A stretch of 64,000 bases of DNA from Verrucomicrobiaceae bacterium (GTDB lineage: Bacteria > Verrucomicrobiota > Verrucomicrobiia > Chthoniobacterales > Chthoniobacteraceae): contig SXWH01000161.1 of the NCBI GenBank assembly GCA_005791535.1, positions 1 to 64,000 of the forward strand. The letters are read 5' to 3'. The notes beneath the pieces were generated by a model. The model was given only the letters and a program-made list of their open reading frames with translations, searched no databases and was not told the origin of the DNA. Shown here in pieces: positions 23,934 through 33,467 of this stretch. Within the stretch, counting starts at the first letter, position 1, and each line of letters starts with the position of its first letter. The position numbers and the translations under genes were made by a program.

Positions 23934-26534
23934 TTACTTGCCAAAGCCCGTCAGCGCCGGGAGCGGCGGCGGCGGGAGATCAGGCATCGGGAGAGCCTCC
24001 ACCTTCTCTTCGACTTCGTCTTCCGAAGTGACGAGGTCACCGGCCGGATTAACGAGTTTCGCAGTTACGAAGATGATGAGGTTCCGCTTGATGTGTTGGT
24101 CAACCTTGGAGCGGAACAAACGTCCGACCACCGGCACGTCACCGAGAATCGGGGTCTTGTCCTCGACGCTTTGAACGTCTTCGCGGACGAGACCGCCAAG
24201 CACCACGGTTGCACCATCAAACACGGTAACATTGGTCGTCACCTTGCGGGTCGCAAAAATGGGCTGGTTGATCACGTTCGGCGTGATGACGTTCACGACC
24301 TGCTGGCCGAGCGCGTTCGTCGAAGTGCTTTGAATCGGGCTGCCGTAGTTGATGAAGCCTTCAAACTCCACAACCTGCGGCGCAAGATTCATGTCAATCG
24401 AGTAGCCATCCGGTCCGATCTGCGGTTCGACCTGCAACGTGACACCGGTGTTCTTGATTTCGAATGCCGTCGGCGTGGTGGGCGTGACCGGGAATGATCC
24501 GCTTCCGCCGCCACCAAGGAGACCTGCGAGACCGCCGCCTCCGTTGTTGCCGGTGTTGCCGAAGGTCTGCGGAATCTGCGGCTGCTCGAACTCCGTCGGA
24601 TACCGGAATTCACGGATGATTTCGATGACCGCCTGCTGGCCGGGCTTCGTCGTAACGCGCGGGGCCGAAAGAAGGTCCACGCCCTTCTTCTGGTCCAGTC
24701 CGCGCATCACAAGCTGGAACTGTGGATCAGTCCGGGCACCAACGAGTGAGAAGATGCCGGGCGCGATTGCCGAGCTTCCTGCGCCACCGAAGAGCAGCGC
24801 GTCGATTGCGTTGGCGCTGATGGCGAGCGATCCGCTGCGGTTTCCACCCGTGATCGGATTCTGGCCGATCGGGCTTCCGCCTTGGAGGAATACGAAATCC
24901 GCAGGATTGGTCTGCGGCAGCGTGCCGCGGGTTCCACCCGAGGTAAAGAGGCTGTTCGTCGAGATTCCAGGAACGTTCGATTGGCCGAGCAGCCAGTCGA
25001 AGCTCAGTTCCTTCAGGTTGTTCTGCGTGATTTCAACAAACTTCGCCTGAATTTCCACCTGCGTCACGCCGGTGCTGCTTTCGAGCGACTCGACTATCTT
25101 TTCGATGAGGTCGAGGTTCTCCGAGGTGTTCTTCACCGTGAGCGTGCTTGTCGATTTCGAGTAAATTGCAATCGAGCCCGCCGGGAATTGAACACCCGCT
25201 GCGATGAGCGTATCCTTCGCCGTCATGGCAGCGCCAAGCGGAGCAACCCCACCGGCTGCAGGATCGGGCGTCACTGCATTTAGACCGCCACCGCCACCGC
25301 CGCCGGGAATGCGCGCGAGGAAGTCCGGGCGCACTTTCCACTCCTTGGTGAACATTTCCGATGTGTCCGTATTGATCGGCACAACCGATACCGCGAATGG
25401 TTCAACCTTGAATTTCAAGCTCGCCAGCGTGGTGATATACTTGAGCGCCTCAACGAGCGGAACATTGTTGAGCGTGAGAGTGATTTTCGTATCCGCTCCA
25501 CCGCTTGCAACCGGAGCCGCAGGCGCTTCAGGAGCCGCAGGAACGGGGTCGAGGCCGGGGATGCCGCCGCCAGCAGGAGCCGCAGGCACCGGAGCCGGAG
25601 CCGAGATTCCACTTTGGTCGAGCTTGAGAACGATATTTACGCCCTCTTTCGCCTCGTCGAGTTCCTTGCTCTTCTTGCCGAGATATTCGATCGCTTCGCG
25701 TACCGTCGAATCACGGAAGTCAATCTTCGGAATGATGATCGAATTGAGCTTCTTGGTAATGTTGACGGTGTTCGGAGCATTGCTCTTGCTCTTCTCCGAA
25801 ATCTCCACAGTGCGCTTGTCGAAGCGGCGGTAAGGACGCTGCCACTCCTTCGTGACTTCCCACATGGCTTGGGCACGGGCGCTGTCGTACGCAACTTCCG
25901 CGAAGTCGCTCTTTTCATTCGCAATCGAAGCGCGCCGCATTTCCGCAGCCTTGTTGTATTTGTCCTTGTTCAGGACGCGCTGGGCGGCGATGTCCGCCAA
26001 ATCATAGCGACCGAGATCCTGATATTGCTGCGAATCGAGATGATCCTGCTTCACTTCCTCAAGTTTGGCGCGGAACTGAGGCGTCATCTTCTTGTTGAAA
26101 ATATCCGGAGCCTCGATGTTCGCGAGCAGGCGGTGCACCGGACGTGAATCCGGATTATGGCGAAGTACTTCCTTCAGTGCTTCTACCGCGCTGACATAAT
26201 AACCTTCGGTGATGCGCTGTTCTGCGAGGCGAAGACCGGCTTCCGTGAAACCGCCGACGGCTGTGCTGCGGGCCGACTGGGTGGCCGGGGCGTTGGCGAT
26301 GGCTTCGCATGCATTCTTGTAATGGGCAAATGCCGCTTCGTAATCCTTCGAGCGAAGGGCCGCGCGTCCTTTTTCGGTTTCCTGGCGGCCCTGAACTTCG
26401 CGCTGCATGCGGCGCTGGAGTTCACGCTCAGCGGTAGCTTCGGTACCTTGCGCATAGATCGCAACGGGTTGGACGATGGCGAAAGTCGCTACGAGGAGCG
26501 ACGCGATTGGTGTGGAGAGAGGGGGTCGTTTCAT
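23934..26534 (-). CDS. Type II/IV secretin (PilQ/GspD family; Amuc_1098-like)
   Basis: An 866-residue outer-membrane secretin, the gated pore of a type IV pilus or type II secretion-like machine. It has a signal peptide (1-29), then a TPR-like helical region (about 40-200), a small alpha/beta N-domain (FRDSTVREAIEYLGKKSKEL) with a second one after an Ala/Pro linker, and the C-terminal secretin domain. That domain holds VEIQAKFVEITQNN, LLSAPRVTTKPGQQAVIEI, a Gly-rich gate insert (GNTGNNGGGGLAGLLGGGGS), VFDGATVVLGGLVRE and the typical end DVPVVGRLFRSK...NLIIFVTAKLV. The TPR-bearing N-terminus and gene order match Akkermansia Amuc_1098. No pilotin gene is seen. It lies 60 bases after the Amuc_1099-like gene and just before coaE. 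Confidence 0.93.
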   Translation of the reverse strand: MKRPPLSTPIASLLVATFAIVQPVAIYAQGTEATAERELQRRMQREVQGRQETEKGRAALRSKDYEAAFAHYKNACEAIANAPATQSARSTAVGGFTEAGLRLAEQRITEGYYVSAVEALKEVLRHNPDSRPVHRLLANIEAPDIFNKKMTPQFRAKLEEVKQDHLDSQQYQDLGRYDLADIAAQRVLNKDKYNKAAEMRRASIANEKSDFAEVAYDSARAQAMWEVTKEWQRPYRRFDKRTVEISEKSKSNAPNTVNITKKLNSIIIPKIDFRDSTVREAIEYLGKKSKELDEAKEGVNIVLKLDQSGISAPAPVPAAPAGGGIPGLDPVPAAPEAPAAPVASGGADTKITLTLNNVPLVEALKYITTLASLKFKVEPFAVSVVPINTDTSEMFTKEWKVRPDFLARIPGGGGGGGLNAVTPDPAAGGVAPLGAAMTAKDTLIAAGVQFPAGSIAIYSKSTSTLTVKNTSENLDLIEKIVESLESSTGVTQVEIQAKFVEITQNNLKELSFDWLLGQSNVPGISTNSLFTSGGTRGTLPQTNPADFVFLQGGSPIGQNPITGGNRSGSLAISANAIDALLFGGAGSSAIAPGIFSLVGARTDPQFQLVMRGLDQKKGVDLLSAPRVTTKPGQQAVIEIIREFRYPTEFEQPQIPQTFGNTGNNGGGGLAGLLGGGGSGSFPVTPTTPTAFEIKNTGVTLQVEPQIGPDGYSIDMNLAPQVVEFEGFINYGSPIQSTSTNALGQQVVNVITPNVINQPIFATRKVTTNVTVFDGATVVLGGLVREDVQSVEDKTPILGDVPVVGRLFRSKVDQHIKRNLIIFVTAKLVNPAGDLVTSEDEVEEKVEALPMPDLPPPPLPALTGFGK

Positions 26535-26594
26535 AGGCGTAGTGTGTTTGGTTTGGTAAAGGTTAAGTGTGAGATTCGCGATTGGTTTGCCCGG

Positions 26595-27629
26595 CTATTT
26601 TCCGGCTGCCACTGGAGGAGTGGCCGGCGGATTTTCAGTCAGAACAAATGTTTTCTTTTCGCCAGACGGCAGGAGCACGTCCACTTCCTTGTCGCGAATT
26701 TCGATGACCTTGTAGGTCTTGTCGCGTTCAGGGTCCAGCGTAAACGTTTCGTCTTTCTTTTTGGCAAAGTCCCTCGTCGGCTCGGCTCCGGGAGCAACCC
26801 AGCGATACGAAAATTGCGCAAACGATTCCGGTGAGTTCCCCGGGACGTCTTTGACCAACGCGAGCTTCGCACCGGTCCGGACGTTCACCATGTTTGCGAC
26901 GGATTCGTCTTTGTCGGCGGTTTCCTTGTATTCGAAAGATTCGAATTTCCACTCCGTGTTCGGCACGGTCTGTCCGGGCTCAACAAACACTGTTTTCCCT
27001 CCGCGATCGATTGGATTGATCTGGATCGAACTGCACTTCTTCGCCTTCGTATCGTAATCGTAGGATCGGAGCAAAAGACGGAATGGGACCTTGTGAACCC
27101 TCACGAGATACAGCCGGGTGTGATAGGGTGGATGCGATTCAGCCTTGGTCGGGTCGGTTGCATCCGATTCCTCTACTGGCGCAACCGCTGTGAGCACTCC
27201 GTCATTGCCCGCATACTCCCAAACGAGATCAAATCCGTCCTTGTCAATGTCGTCGGTCAAAATGGTTGGGCTAGTAATATCAATGCCCCATTCGATAATC
27301 GGTCCATTTGGAACAGGAGGATGGAGAGGAGGTCCGTCTTTTCCAGGCTTAATTAACCGGCCATCCTTCACTAGATACTTCTCGGATACGAACGGACTCG
27401 CGGCTTTGGGTGTCCATGCCGCCGGCTTCTCAAGAGCCGCCATTCGATCGGCGACAGCCTGCAAGTCGGTCGGAGGGATTTTTCCGTCTTCACTTGGATT
27501 CACGTAGGCACCTTGGAAAGGCTCCTTGAAACTGTTCGCGTTTGAGTAAAGCACAAACGCGACGCCGAACATTACCAATGCGGCAACAATCAGCGACAAC
27601 TGTGCGGGATTCTTTTTGATCCAGTTCAT
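26595..27629 (-). CDS. Single-pass periplasmic protein of the secretin cluster (Amuc_1099-like)
   Basis: A 344-residue protein with one N-terminal membrane helix (about 9-28, LSLIVAALVMFGVAFVLYS) and a large periplasmic part without recognised enzyme motifs. Two segments near the C-terminus (NMVNVRTGAKLALVKDVPG and DKTYKVIEIRDKEVDVLLPS) look like small beta domains, as in inner-membrane pilus or secretion platform partners (PilP/GspC-like). By position it corresponds to Akkermansia Amuc_1099, between the Amuc_1100-like gene (3 bases upstream) and the secretin. A linker between the inner-membrane platform and the secretin is the likely role, inferred from topology and order only. Confidence 0.75.
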   Translation of the reverse strand: MNWIKKNPAQLSLIVAALVMFGVAFVLYSNANSFKEPFQGAYVNPSEDGKIPPTDLQAVADRMAALEKPAAWTPKAASPFVSEKYLVKDGRLIKPGKDGPPLHPPVPNGPIIEWGIDITSPTILTDDIDKDGFDLVWEYAGNDGVLTAVAPVEESDATDPTKAESHPPYHTRLYLVRVHKVPFRLLLRSYDYDTKAKKCSSIQINPIDRGGKTVFVEPGQTVPNTEWKFESFEYKETADKDESVANMVNVRTGAKLALVKDVPGNSPESFAQFSYRWVAPGAEPTRDFAKKKDETFTLDPERDKTYKVIEIRDKEVDVLLPSGEKKTFVLTENPPATPPVAAGK

Positions 27630-27632
27630 GTG

Positions 27633-28703
27633 TTACTTGGAGGCTTTTGCTTTTGTGTCGGCAGCGACCTTCACGTCAGCGAAGTCCACCATCTCCAATT
27701 CCAGTTCAACCTCAAGCTTCTCCTCTCCTACAATCCAGTTAATTTTGCCGGAGCCTCCAGCCGCAGGCGTTGGAGCGGCCGGTGCAGGCGCCGCACCTTC
27801 AGCTGGAGTGGCAGGCGTCGCAGGCGCAGCGGCCGGATCGGCCGGAGCAGCAGCGGGGTCGGCGGGCGGCGGGGCCACAGCGAGGCCGGGTGCTTCCTTG
27901 ATGGGACCATCAAGCTTTTCGTTCCGGACCACCACACGGCGAGGAATGATGAACGGCTGCTTGGCCTGAGAGATGTTGTTGAGAATCTTCATGAACGAAG
28001 ACTGATGGGCCTGAAACTTCACCTCGAATTTATGCGTCGTCACGAGCTTCGGGCCATCCTCGCCTTTGTTTTTTCCTCCGCTGGCCGGCTTTTTTTCGTC
28101 CCTTTTTTTCTCAGCCGCTTTTTCGCCGGCTTCCACTGGAAGCTTTGAGCGTTTGACCTCGTGCAGTTGGGTCACGCCGTTGTCGAGCAGTTGCTGCACG
28201 ACAAACTCAATAACCTTCAGCTCGCGCGCCAATTCGGATGATGCCTCGTCCTGCGGAAGCTTGTCGAGATAGTCGAAGCCGAGATTGAACGTCGCATCGG
28301 CCACCACCGCGGCGGCGTCATCCTTCTTCTGCCCGGGAAGGAGCATCTTTTTCGTCAGAGACTCGCCTTTGATGCGATCAATGGTCTGCTTGAGGCGATC
28401 CTGAAAGACATTCGGACGAACATCCTCAGCCGGGAACTCGGTCGCCACCAACTGCTGGTGAAGCTTTGAAATCTCGCCATCCACTTTCGCCAGTTCGGCC
28501 TTGTAGGCGGCGACGTTTTTGTCGTTCGGGAACGGCTTTCCGCCTTGAAGCGCCTGCAACTCGGAGAGCTTGCTCTCAAAATCGCTCTTCTTCTTCTCGT
28601 ATTCCCCTTTGGCACCGACAAGCAGAAACCCGACGGCTCCGGCGAGGACTACGGTGACGCCGCCGAAAATGGCGGTAAACTTGTTTTGCTGGAACCAACT
28701 CAT
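27633..28703 (-). CDS. Amuc_1100-like pilus-associated protein (PilO-like)
   Basis: A 356-residue protein. A short cytoplasmic start MSWFQQNKFTAIFGG leads into one membrane helix (about 10-30), then a coiled coil (GEYEKKKSDFESKLSELQAL and on to about 70), then a domain with KVIEFVVQQLLDNGVTQLHE and KFQAHQSSFMKILNNISQ, which has the look of a PilO ferredoxin-like fold. An Ala/Pro linker (about 290-330) and a final beta segment follow. The same order of parts is found in Akkermansia muciniphila Amuc_1100, the pilus-associated protein known for TLR2-mediated host effects. Coupled to the PilM-PilN gene by ATGA (28700-28703). If correct, this shows the Amuc_1100 family outside Akkermansia. Function in the bacterium is presumably assembly of the inner-membrane platform. 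Confidence 0.8.
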   Translation of the reverse strand: MSWFQQNKFTAIFGGVTVVLAGAVGFLLVGAKGEYEKKKSDFESKLSELQALQGGKPFPNDKNVAAYKAELAKVDGEISKLHQQLVATEFPAEDVRPNVFQDRLKQTIDRIKGESLTKKMLLPGQKKDDAAAVVADATFNLGFDYLDKLPQDEASSELARELKVIEFVVQQLLDNGVTQLHEVKRSKLPVEAGEKAAEKKRDEKKPASGGKNKGEDGPKLVTTHKFEVKFQAHQSSFMKILNNISQAKQPFIIPRRVVVRNEKLDGPIKEAPGLAVAPPPADPAAAPADPAAAPATPATPAEGAAPAPAAPTPAAGGSGKINWIVGEEKLEVELELEMVDFADVKVAADTKAKASK

Positions 28704-30430
28704 TTGAGCGAAATAGGTTTCTTGAGTGTGAGCGGGAACGAGAACTTGTCCGCCCACAACGTGTTGTTCATCGACGGGCGGCTGAGCTTCTCGCTGTCCT
28801 TCGGAGGCTCGACATATGGCGAAGCCTCAAGGTTTTTGATGAAATCATCGAACACCTCGCTCTTGCGCGGGTTTTCGAGCACGAGTCCATTGATTGTCAT
28901 TGTGATGACAGGACCGGCATCCGCCTCGGCTTTCGCCTTGCCACCACCGGGCTTCTTCGGTGGTTCAACCGGCTTCGCCTTTTCAACCTCTGCCGCAGTC
29001 GGCGGGATGAATTCCGTGATCCAGATATATTCGGCGGGGAGGCGGCTCGAGATATCGTCGATAACGCGAACCCAGTATTCACGGTCCGAAACAGCATCCA
29101 GAAGCGGCGCCGATTCCTTGACGCGGTCTTCAATCGCAGCGCGTGCGGTTTTGATAGGGCCGGCTTTTGAACTGAGCGCGCCGACCTTTGCCTCCACTTT
29201 GGCGAGTTCGTCGGCCGTGATGGTCGCCGCCTTGCTGTAGTAAGCGTAGAGGCCGCCGAGGGCCGCAAGCACACAGACACCAGTGGCCACAATGAATGGC
29301 TTCTGAGCAGCACGCGCTTCCGCAGCGGTGACGCTCTGCGGGCGCAGGCTCAATTCCAGCGGGCAGCTATTCGAGCTGCGCAGCGCAAGACCGACCAGTT
29401 CGCCGATCGAGTGCGCTTTGCGGCCGATTTCCTCCACGTCGAGATTTCCGGACACGGAAACATTGCGGAGCGGATTGAAGAAATCCACATCCATACCCGC
29501 GAACTTCTCCTGGAAGAATTCGCGCATATAAGGGAAGGAAGCCGTGCCGCCCGCGAGCAACACACGGACCGGCTGTGCGCCGCCATGTTCGCTGCGATAG
29601 AAAGTAATACTGCGCGCAATTTCCTGATGCAGACGCGTCATTTGATTGCGGATAATCTTCGACATCCGCGCGAGGTCGGCATTGTCCGGTTCGGCATAGC
29701 CGCCGCCGAGCGAGACGAACCCCTCCTGCACTTTCATGCGATCCGCGTCGCTGAAATCGAGGCTCAAATCCTTGGCAATCGCCGTGGTGATGCTGCTGCC
29801 ACCAATGTTCAGGCGGCGCGGGAAAATCTTGCCGGGCTCAACGAAAATGAGATTCGTCGTGCGCGATCCAATGTCCACGATAAGCGAGCATCCATCGGCA
29901 TCGGCATAATTGTAACGGAACGCATTATACAGTGCGAGCGGTCCGATTTCGATCACACCGGCGCGAACGCCCGCGCTCTCAACAGCGTCATTGATCTCGT
30001 CAAGCAGGTCGCTCTTGATCGCGCCGAGAATAACTTCCACGGAGCCATCAGATCCATCGTCGAGCAACTGCCAGTCCCACACGACCTGATTGATCGGATA
30101 CGGAACATTCTGCGCGGCTTCGAAACCGACGATCTGCTCCACCTGCGCCTGATCGCCCACGCTGGGAAGCGTGACCGGGCGGATGAAGACCACATTTGAA
30201 GCGATCGCGTAATTAACCTTCGCGCCCTTGAGCCCGAAGTTCGCGGCGAGCGACTGGATTTCGAGCTTCGACTGCGCGATGCGCGTCGCATCGACCGCCG
30301 GGTCGCCCAGAATCTCGCCCTGTTCGAAGCGGGAGAGCACCAGCCCTCCGGAAGCGTTGGTCTGAAACTCGGCCAGACTAACCGTCTGGGTTCCAAGATT
30401 CAGCGCGTAAATACGATTTGGTGCAGCCAT
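28700..30430 (-). CDS. PilM-PilN fusion protein (Amuc_1101-like)
   Basis: A 576-residue protein that joins two components normally made separately. Residues 1-360 are an actin-like PilM ATPase: the N-terminal RIYALNLGTQTVSLAEF phosphate loop, IVDIGSRTTNLIF near 184-196, and LLAGGTASFPYM near 291-302. A membrane helix lies at 378-398 (KPFIVATGVCVLAALGGLYA), followed by a coiled coil (408-450) and a PilN-like periplasmic domain (451-576) with YWVRVIDDISSRLPAEYIWI and ITMTINGLVLENP. PilM normally binds the cytoplasmic tail of PilN, so the fusion keeps the pair in a fixed 1:1 ratio. Its start is 24 bases after the Ig-like gene and its stop overlaps the PilO-like start. Confidence 0.88.
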   Translation of the reverse strand: MAAPNRIYALNLGTQTVSLAEFQTNASGGLVLSRFEQGEILGDPAVDATRIAQSKLEIQSLAANFGLKGAKVNYAIASNVVFIRPVTLPSVGDQAQVEQIVGFEAAQNVPYPINQVVWDWQLLDDGSDGSVEVILGAIKSDLLDEINDAVESAGVRAGVIEIGPLALYNAFRYNYADADGCSLIVDIGSRTTNLIFVEPGKIFPRRLNIGGSSITTAIAKDLSLDFSDADRMKVQEGFVSLGGGYAEPDNADLARMSKIIRNQMTRLHQEIARSITFYRSEHGGAQPVRVLLAGGTASFPYMREFFQEKFAGMDVDFFNPLRNVSVSGNLDVEEIGRKAHSIGELVGLALRSSNSCPLELSLRPQSVTAAEARAAQKPFIVATGVCVLAALGGLYAYYSKAATITADELAKVEAKVGALSSKAGPIKTARAAIEDRVKESAPLLDAVSDREYWVRVIDDISSRLPAEYIWITEFIPPTAAEVEKAKPVEPPKKPGGGKAKAEADAGPVITMTINGLVLENPRKSEVFDDFIKNLEASPYVEPPKDSEKLSRPSMNNTLWADKFSFPLTLKKPISLK

Positions 30431-30454
30431 GTAAGTTTTTTCGATTCCCTCGGA

Positions 30455-31024
30455 TTAGCGCGCGGGGCCTTTGACAGCCTCGTAGCGATCCCACCACAGA
30501 ACTTGAAACGGCGTGTCACCCTTTTTCACGAGTTGATCGGGCAATTGAGGAAGGTTCGGCATCGGCTTCTTCACCAGCGAATCTTCGCCAAGCAACTGGC
30601 CGGACTTGGTGACCTTCACCCAGATGTTCTCGATCATGCCCTGATTGAGAGTCTTTCCACCGGTAATGCGGTCCAGCGAGCGCGGCGAAATATACATCAC
30701 CGAGTAGCGATTGTTTCCCTTCGGGATGTTCACGTGCGTCACCTCGCCGGGGCAGAGCTTGCCGTTAATGAGAACGGTGTATTGAAAAGTCAGTTCATCC
30801 ACGAGTTCGACGCCATTCACTTCGAACTCCACTTCGATCTCGAACCATTTCAAAGCCTCCGAACGCTTGTTCGGAATGTTCACTCCATACTCCGGCGTCG
30901 AGACCACAGCCGGCGCGATTTTCTTGATCTTGACGTTCTTGTTCGTGACTGCGGTCGCAAGCTGGGCCGAGGCTCCTGCGACGAGCATTCCGATGGCGGC
31001 GAAAATAGCGGCGAGTTTTTTCAT
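30455..31024 (-). CDS. Secreted Ig-fold-like protein of the pilus cluster (Amuc_1102-like)
   Basis: A 189-residue exported protein, first gene of the secretin operon. The ATG at 31024 gives a clean signal peptide (MKKLAAIFAAIGMLVAGASA). The mature part alternates short beta-strand-like stretches (KWFEIEVEFEV, LTFQYTVLINGKLC, NRYSVMYISP, NIWVKVTKSGQLL) and ends WWDRYEAVKG. Position and size fit Akkermansia Amuc_1102, which has an immunoglobulin-like fold and is conserved with Amuc_1098-1101. No Shine-Dalgarno is evident (CCCCTT just before the ATG). Role unknown: an exported subunit or chaperone of the apparatus is the natural guess. Confidence 0.78.
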   Translation of the reverse strand: MKKLAAIFAAIGMLVAGASAQLATAVTNKNVKIKKIAPAVVSTPEYGVNIPNKRSEALKWFEIEVEFEVNGVELVDELTFQYTVLINGKLCPGEVTHVNIPKGNNRYSVMYISPRSLDRITGGKTLNQGMIENIWVKVTKSGQLLGEDSLVKKPMPNLPQLPDQLVKKGDTPFQVLWWDRYEAVKGPAR

Positions 31025-31293
31025 AAGGGGACAGTTGGTTGTCGGTTTGATTATTGTTTCGTGGTGGAAAAGCGGACGGTCTTTTTGTGAAAGCTGCGAA
31101 TGAATGAAAGGAAAAATTGCGGAAATAACGAACATTTTTCATTCGCTGCGCATTTAGTTCCCCGCTTTCCCGCACGCTGCTTCACCAATCCACACGGAAT
31201 TCGGACGGGCGATTCCACGCAGATTTCCCCGCGCTTGCACATCGCGGCGAGGCCTGCTTTTTATCCCGCCTCTCTCACGTAAATAACACCACT
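31025..31293. other. Divergent intergenic region between the pilus operon and an oxidoreductase gene
   Basis: A 269-bp AT-richer stretch. It must contain the promoter of the minus-strand pilus/coaE/rho cluster and of the plus-strand gene at 31294. A TTGCAC (31235-31240) lies a suitable distance before a T-rich block (31258-31263) on the plus strand, but this is too weak to call. No gene or repeat seen. Confidence 0.5.
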
Positions 31294-32439
<1,146 letters not shown>

Positions 32440-32460
32440 AGAGCTGCCAATTCAAACCGG

Positions 32461-32496
32461 AAAAACGCGCCTCGAAAGGGGCGCGTTTTTTCTTTG
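32461..32496 (+). terminator. Rho-independent terminator
   Basis: Stem ACGCGCC/GGCGCGT around a short loop, with an A run before (32461-32465) and a T run after (32486-32491). It lies about 20 bases after the oxidoreductase stop. Confidence 0.87.
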
Positions 32497-32582
32497 CCCA
32501 TTCGGAGTCGCAATCGCGAATTGCGACAGTCCATTTCCCGCATGTCTCGACTCCCGCGGCGCAGCCGGATAAGACGCTGCGG

Positions 32583-33467
32583 ATGAATTTGCAAAGCCGC
32601 ATCCTGCTCGCCGACCGCTGGAAGGACTACGAACTGCTCGACACCGGCGACGGGATGAAGCTCGAACGCTGGGGCAACGTCACGCTCGTCCGCCCCGACC
32701 CGCAGGTCGTCTGGCCCCGGCGCGAGCCCGCGCCCTGGAAATCGTGGGACGGATTCTACCATCGTAGCGATACCGGCGGCGGACGCTGGGAGTTCAGGAA
32801 ACCACTGCCGGAATCGTGGAACATCCAGTATGGCGCGCTCACCTTCCGGATTCGGCCGACCGATTTCAAACACACCGGACTTTTTCCCGAACAGGCGGCG
32901 AACTGGGATTGGTGCACGCAAAAAATCGCGGCGGCGCACGCAACCGGACGCGATGTGCAGGTGCTGAATCTCTTCGGCTATACCGGCGCGGCTTCGGTAG
33001 CCTCTGCAGCAGCAGGCGCATCCGTCTGCCATGTCGATGCATCGAAAGGCGTAGTGCAGTGGTGCCGCGACAATGCCGCACTGTCCGGACTGGCCTCCGC
33101 TCCGATTCGCTACATCGCGGACGACTGTCAGAAGTTCGTCGCGCGCGAATCGCGCCGGGGCCGACGCTACGACGCGATCATCATGGACCCACCCGTCTAC
33201 GGGCGCGGCTCGGGCGGCGAAGTTTGGAAACTCGAGCAGCATCTGTGGCCCCTGCTCGCTGAATGCCGCAGCATTCTCAGCGAAGCGCCGCTTTTCGTGC
33301 TGATCAACGGATACACCTCCGTTCTGTCTCCCATCGTACTTGAGAATCTGCTCGGCGAGATGATGCGAGGAAAGGCGGGCTCCATTTCCGCAGGCGAACT
33401 CGGAATCCCCGAAACACGCCACGGCCGCGTGCTGCCGTGCGGCTTGTACGGTCGCTGGGAGGCTTAA
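32583..33467 (+). CDS. Class I SAM-dependent methyltransferase (RlmI/RlmK C-domain type)
   Basis: A 294-residue methyltransferase. SAM-binding motif I is VQVLNLFGYTGAASVASA and the acidic loop is ASVCHVDASKGVVQW; motif IV is YDAIIMDPPVYGRG (the DPP-type motif of rRNA cytosine/guanine and PF10672 enzymes). The N-terminal segment (GNVTLVRPDPQVVW) and FKHTGLFPEQAANW are usual in this bacterial group, which methylates 23S rRNA or related RNA. The start is the ATG at 32583. The upstream in-frame codons show no conserved sequence and overlap the previous gene. Its stop overlaps, tail to tail, the stop of the sensor kinase gene (shared TTAA, 33464-33467). Confidence 0.88.
   Translation: MNLQSRILLADRWKDYELLDTGDGMKLERWGNVTLVRPDPQVVWPRREPAPWKSWDGFYHRSDTGGGRWEFRKPLPESWNIQYGALTFRIRPTDFKHTGLFPEQAANWDWCTQKIAAAHATGRDVQVLNLFGYTGAASVASAAAGASVCHVDASKGVVQWCRDNAALSGLASAPIRYIADDCQKFVARESRRGRRYDAIIMDPPVYGRGSGGEVWKLEQHLWPLLAECRSILSEAPLFVLINGYTSVLSPIVLENLLGEMMRGKAGSISAGELGIPETRHGRVLPCGLYGRWEA

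Noticed and set aside
23934-31024. Type II secretion system
   Set aside because: No GspE/F/G genes are present, and the PilM-PilN and PilO-like parts fit a type IV pilus/Amuc_1100-type apparatus better.
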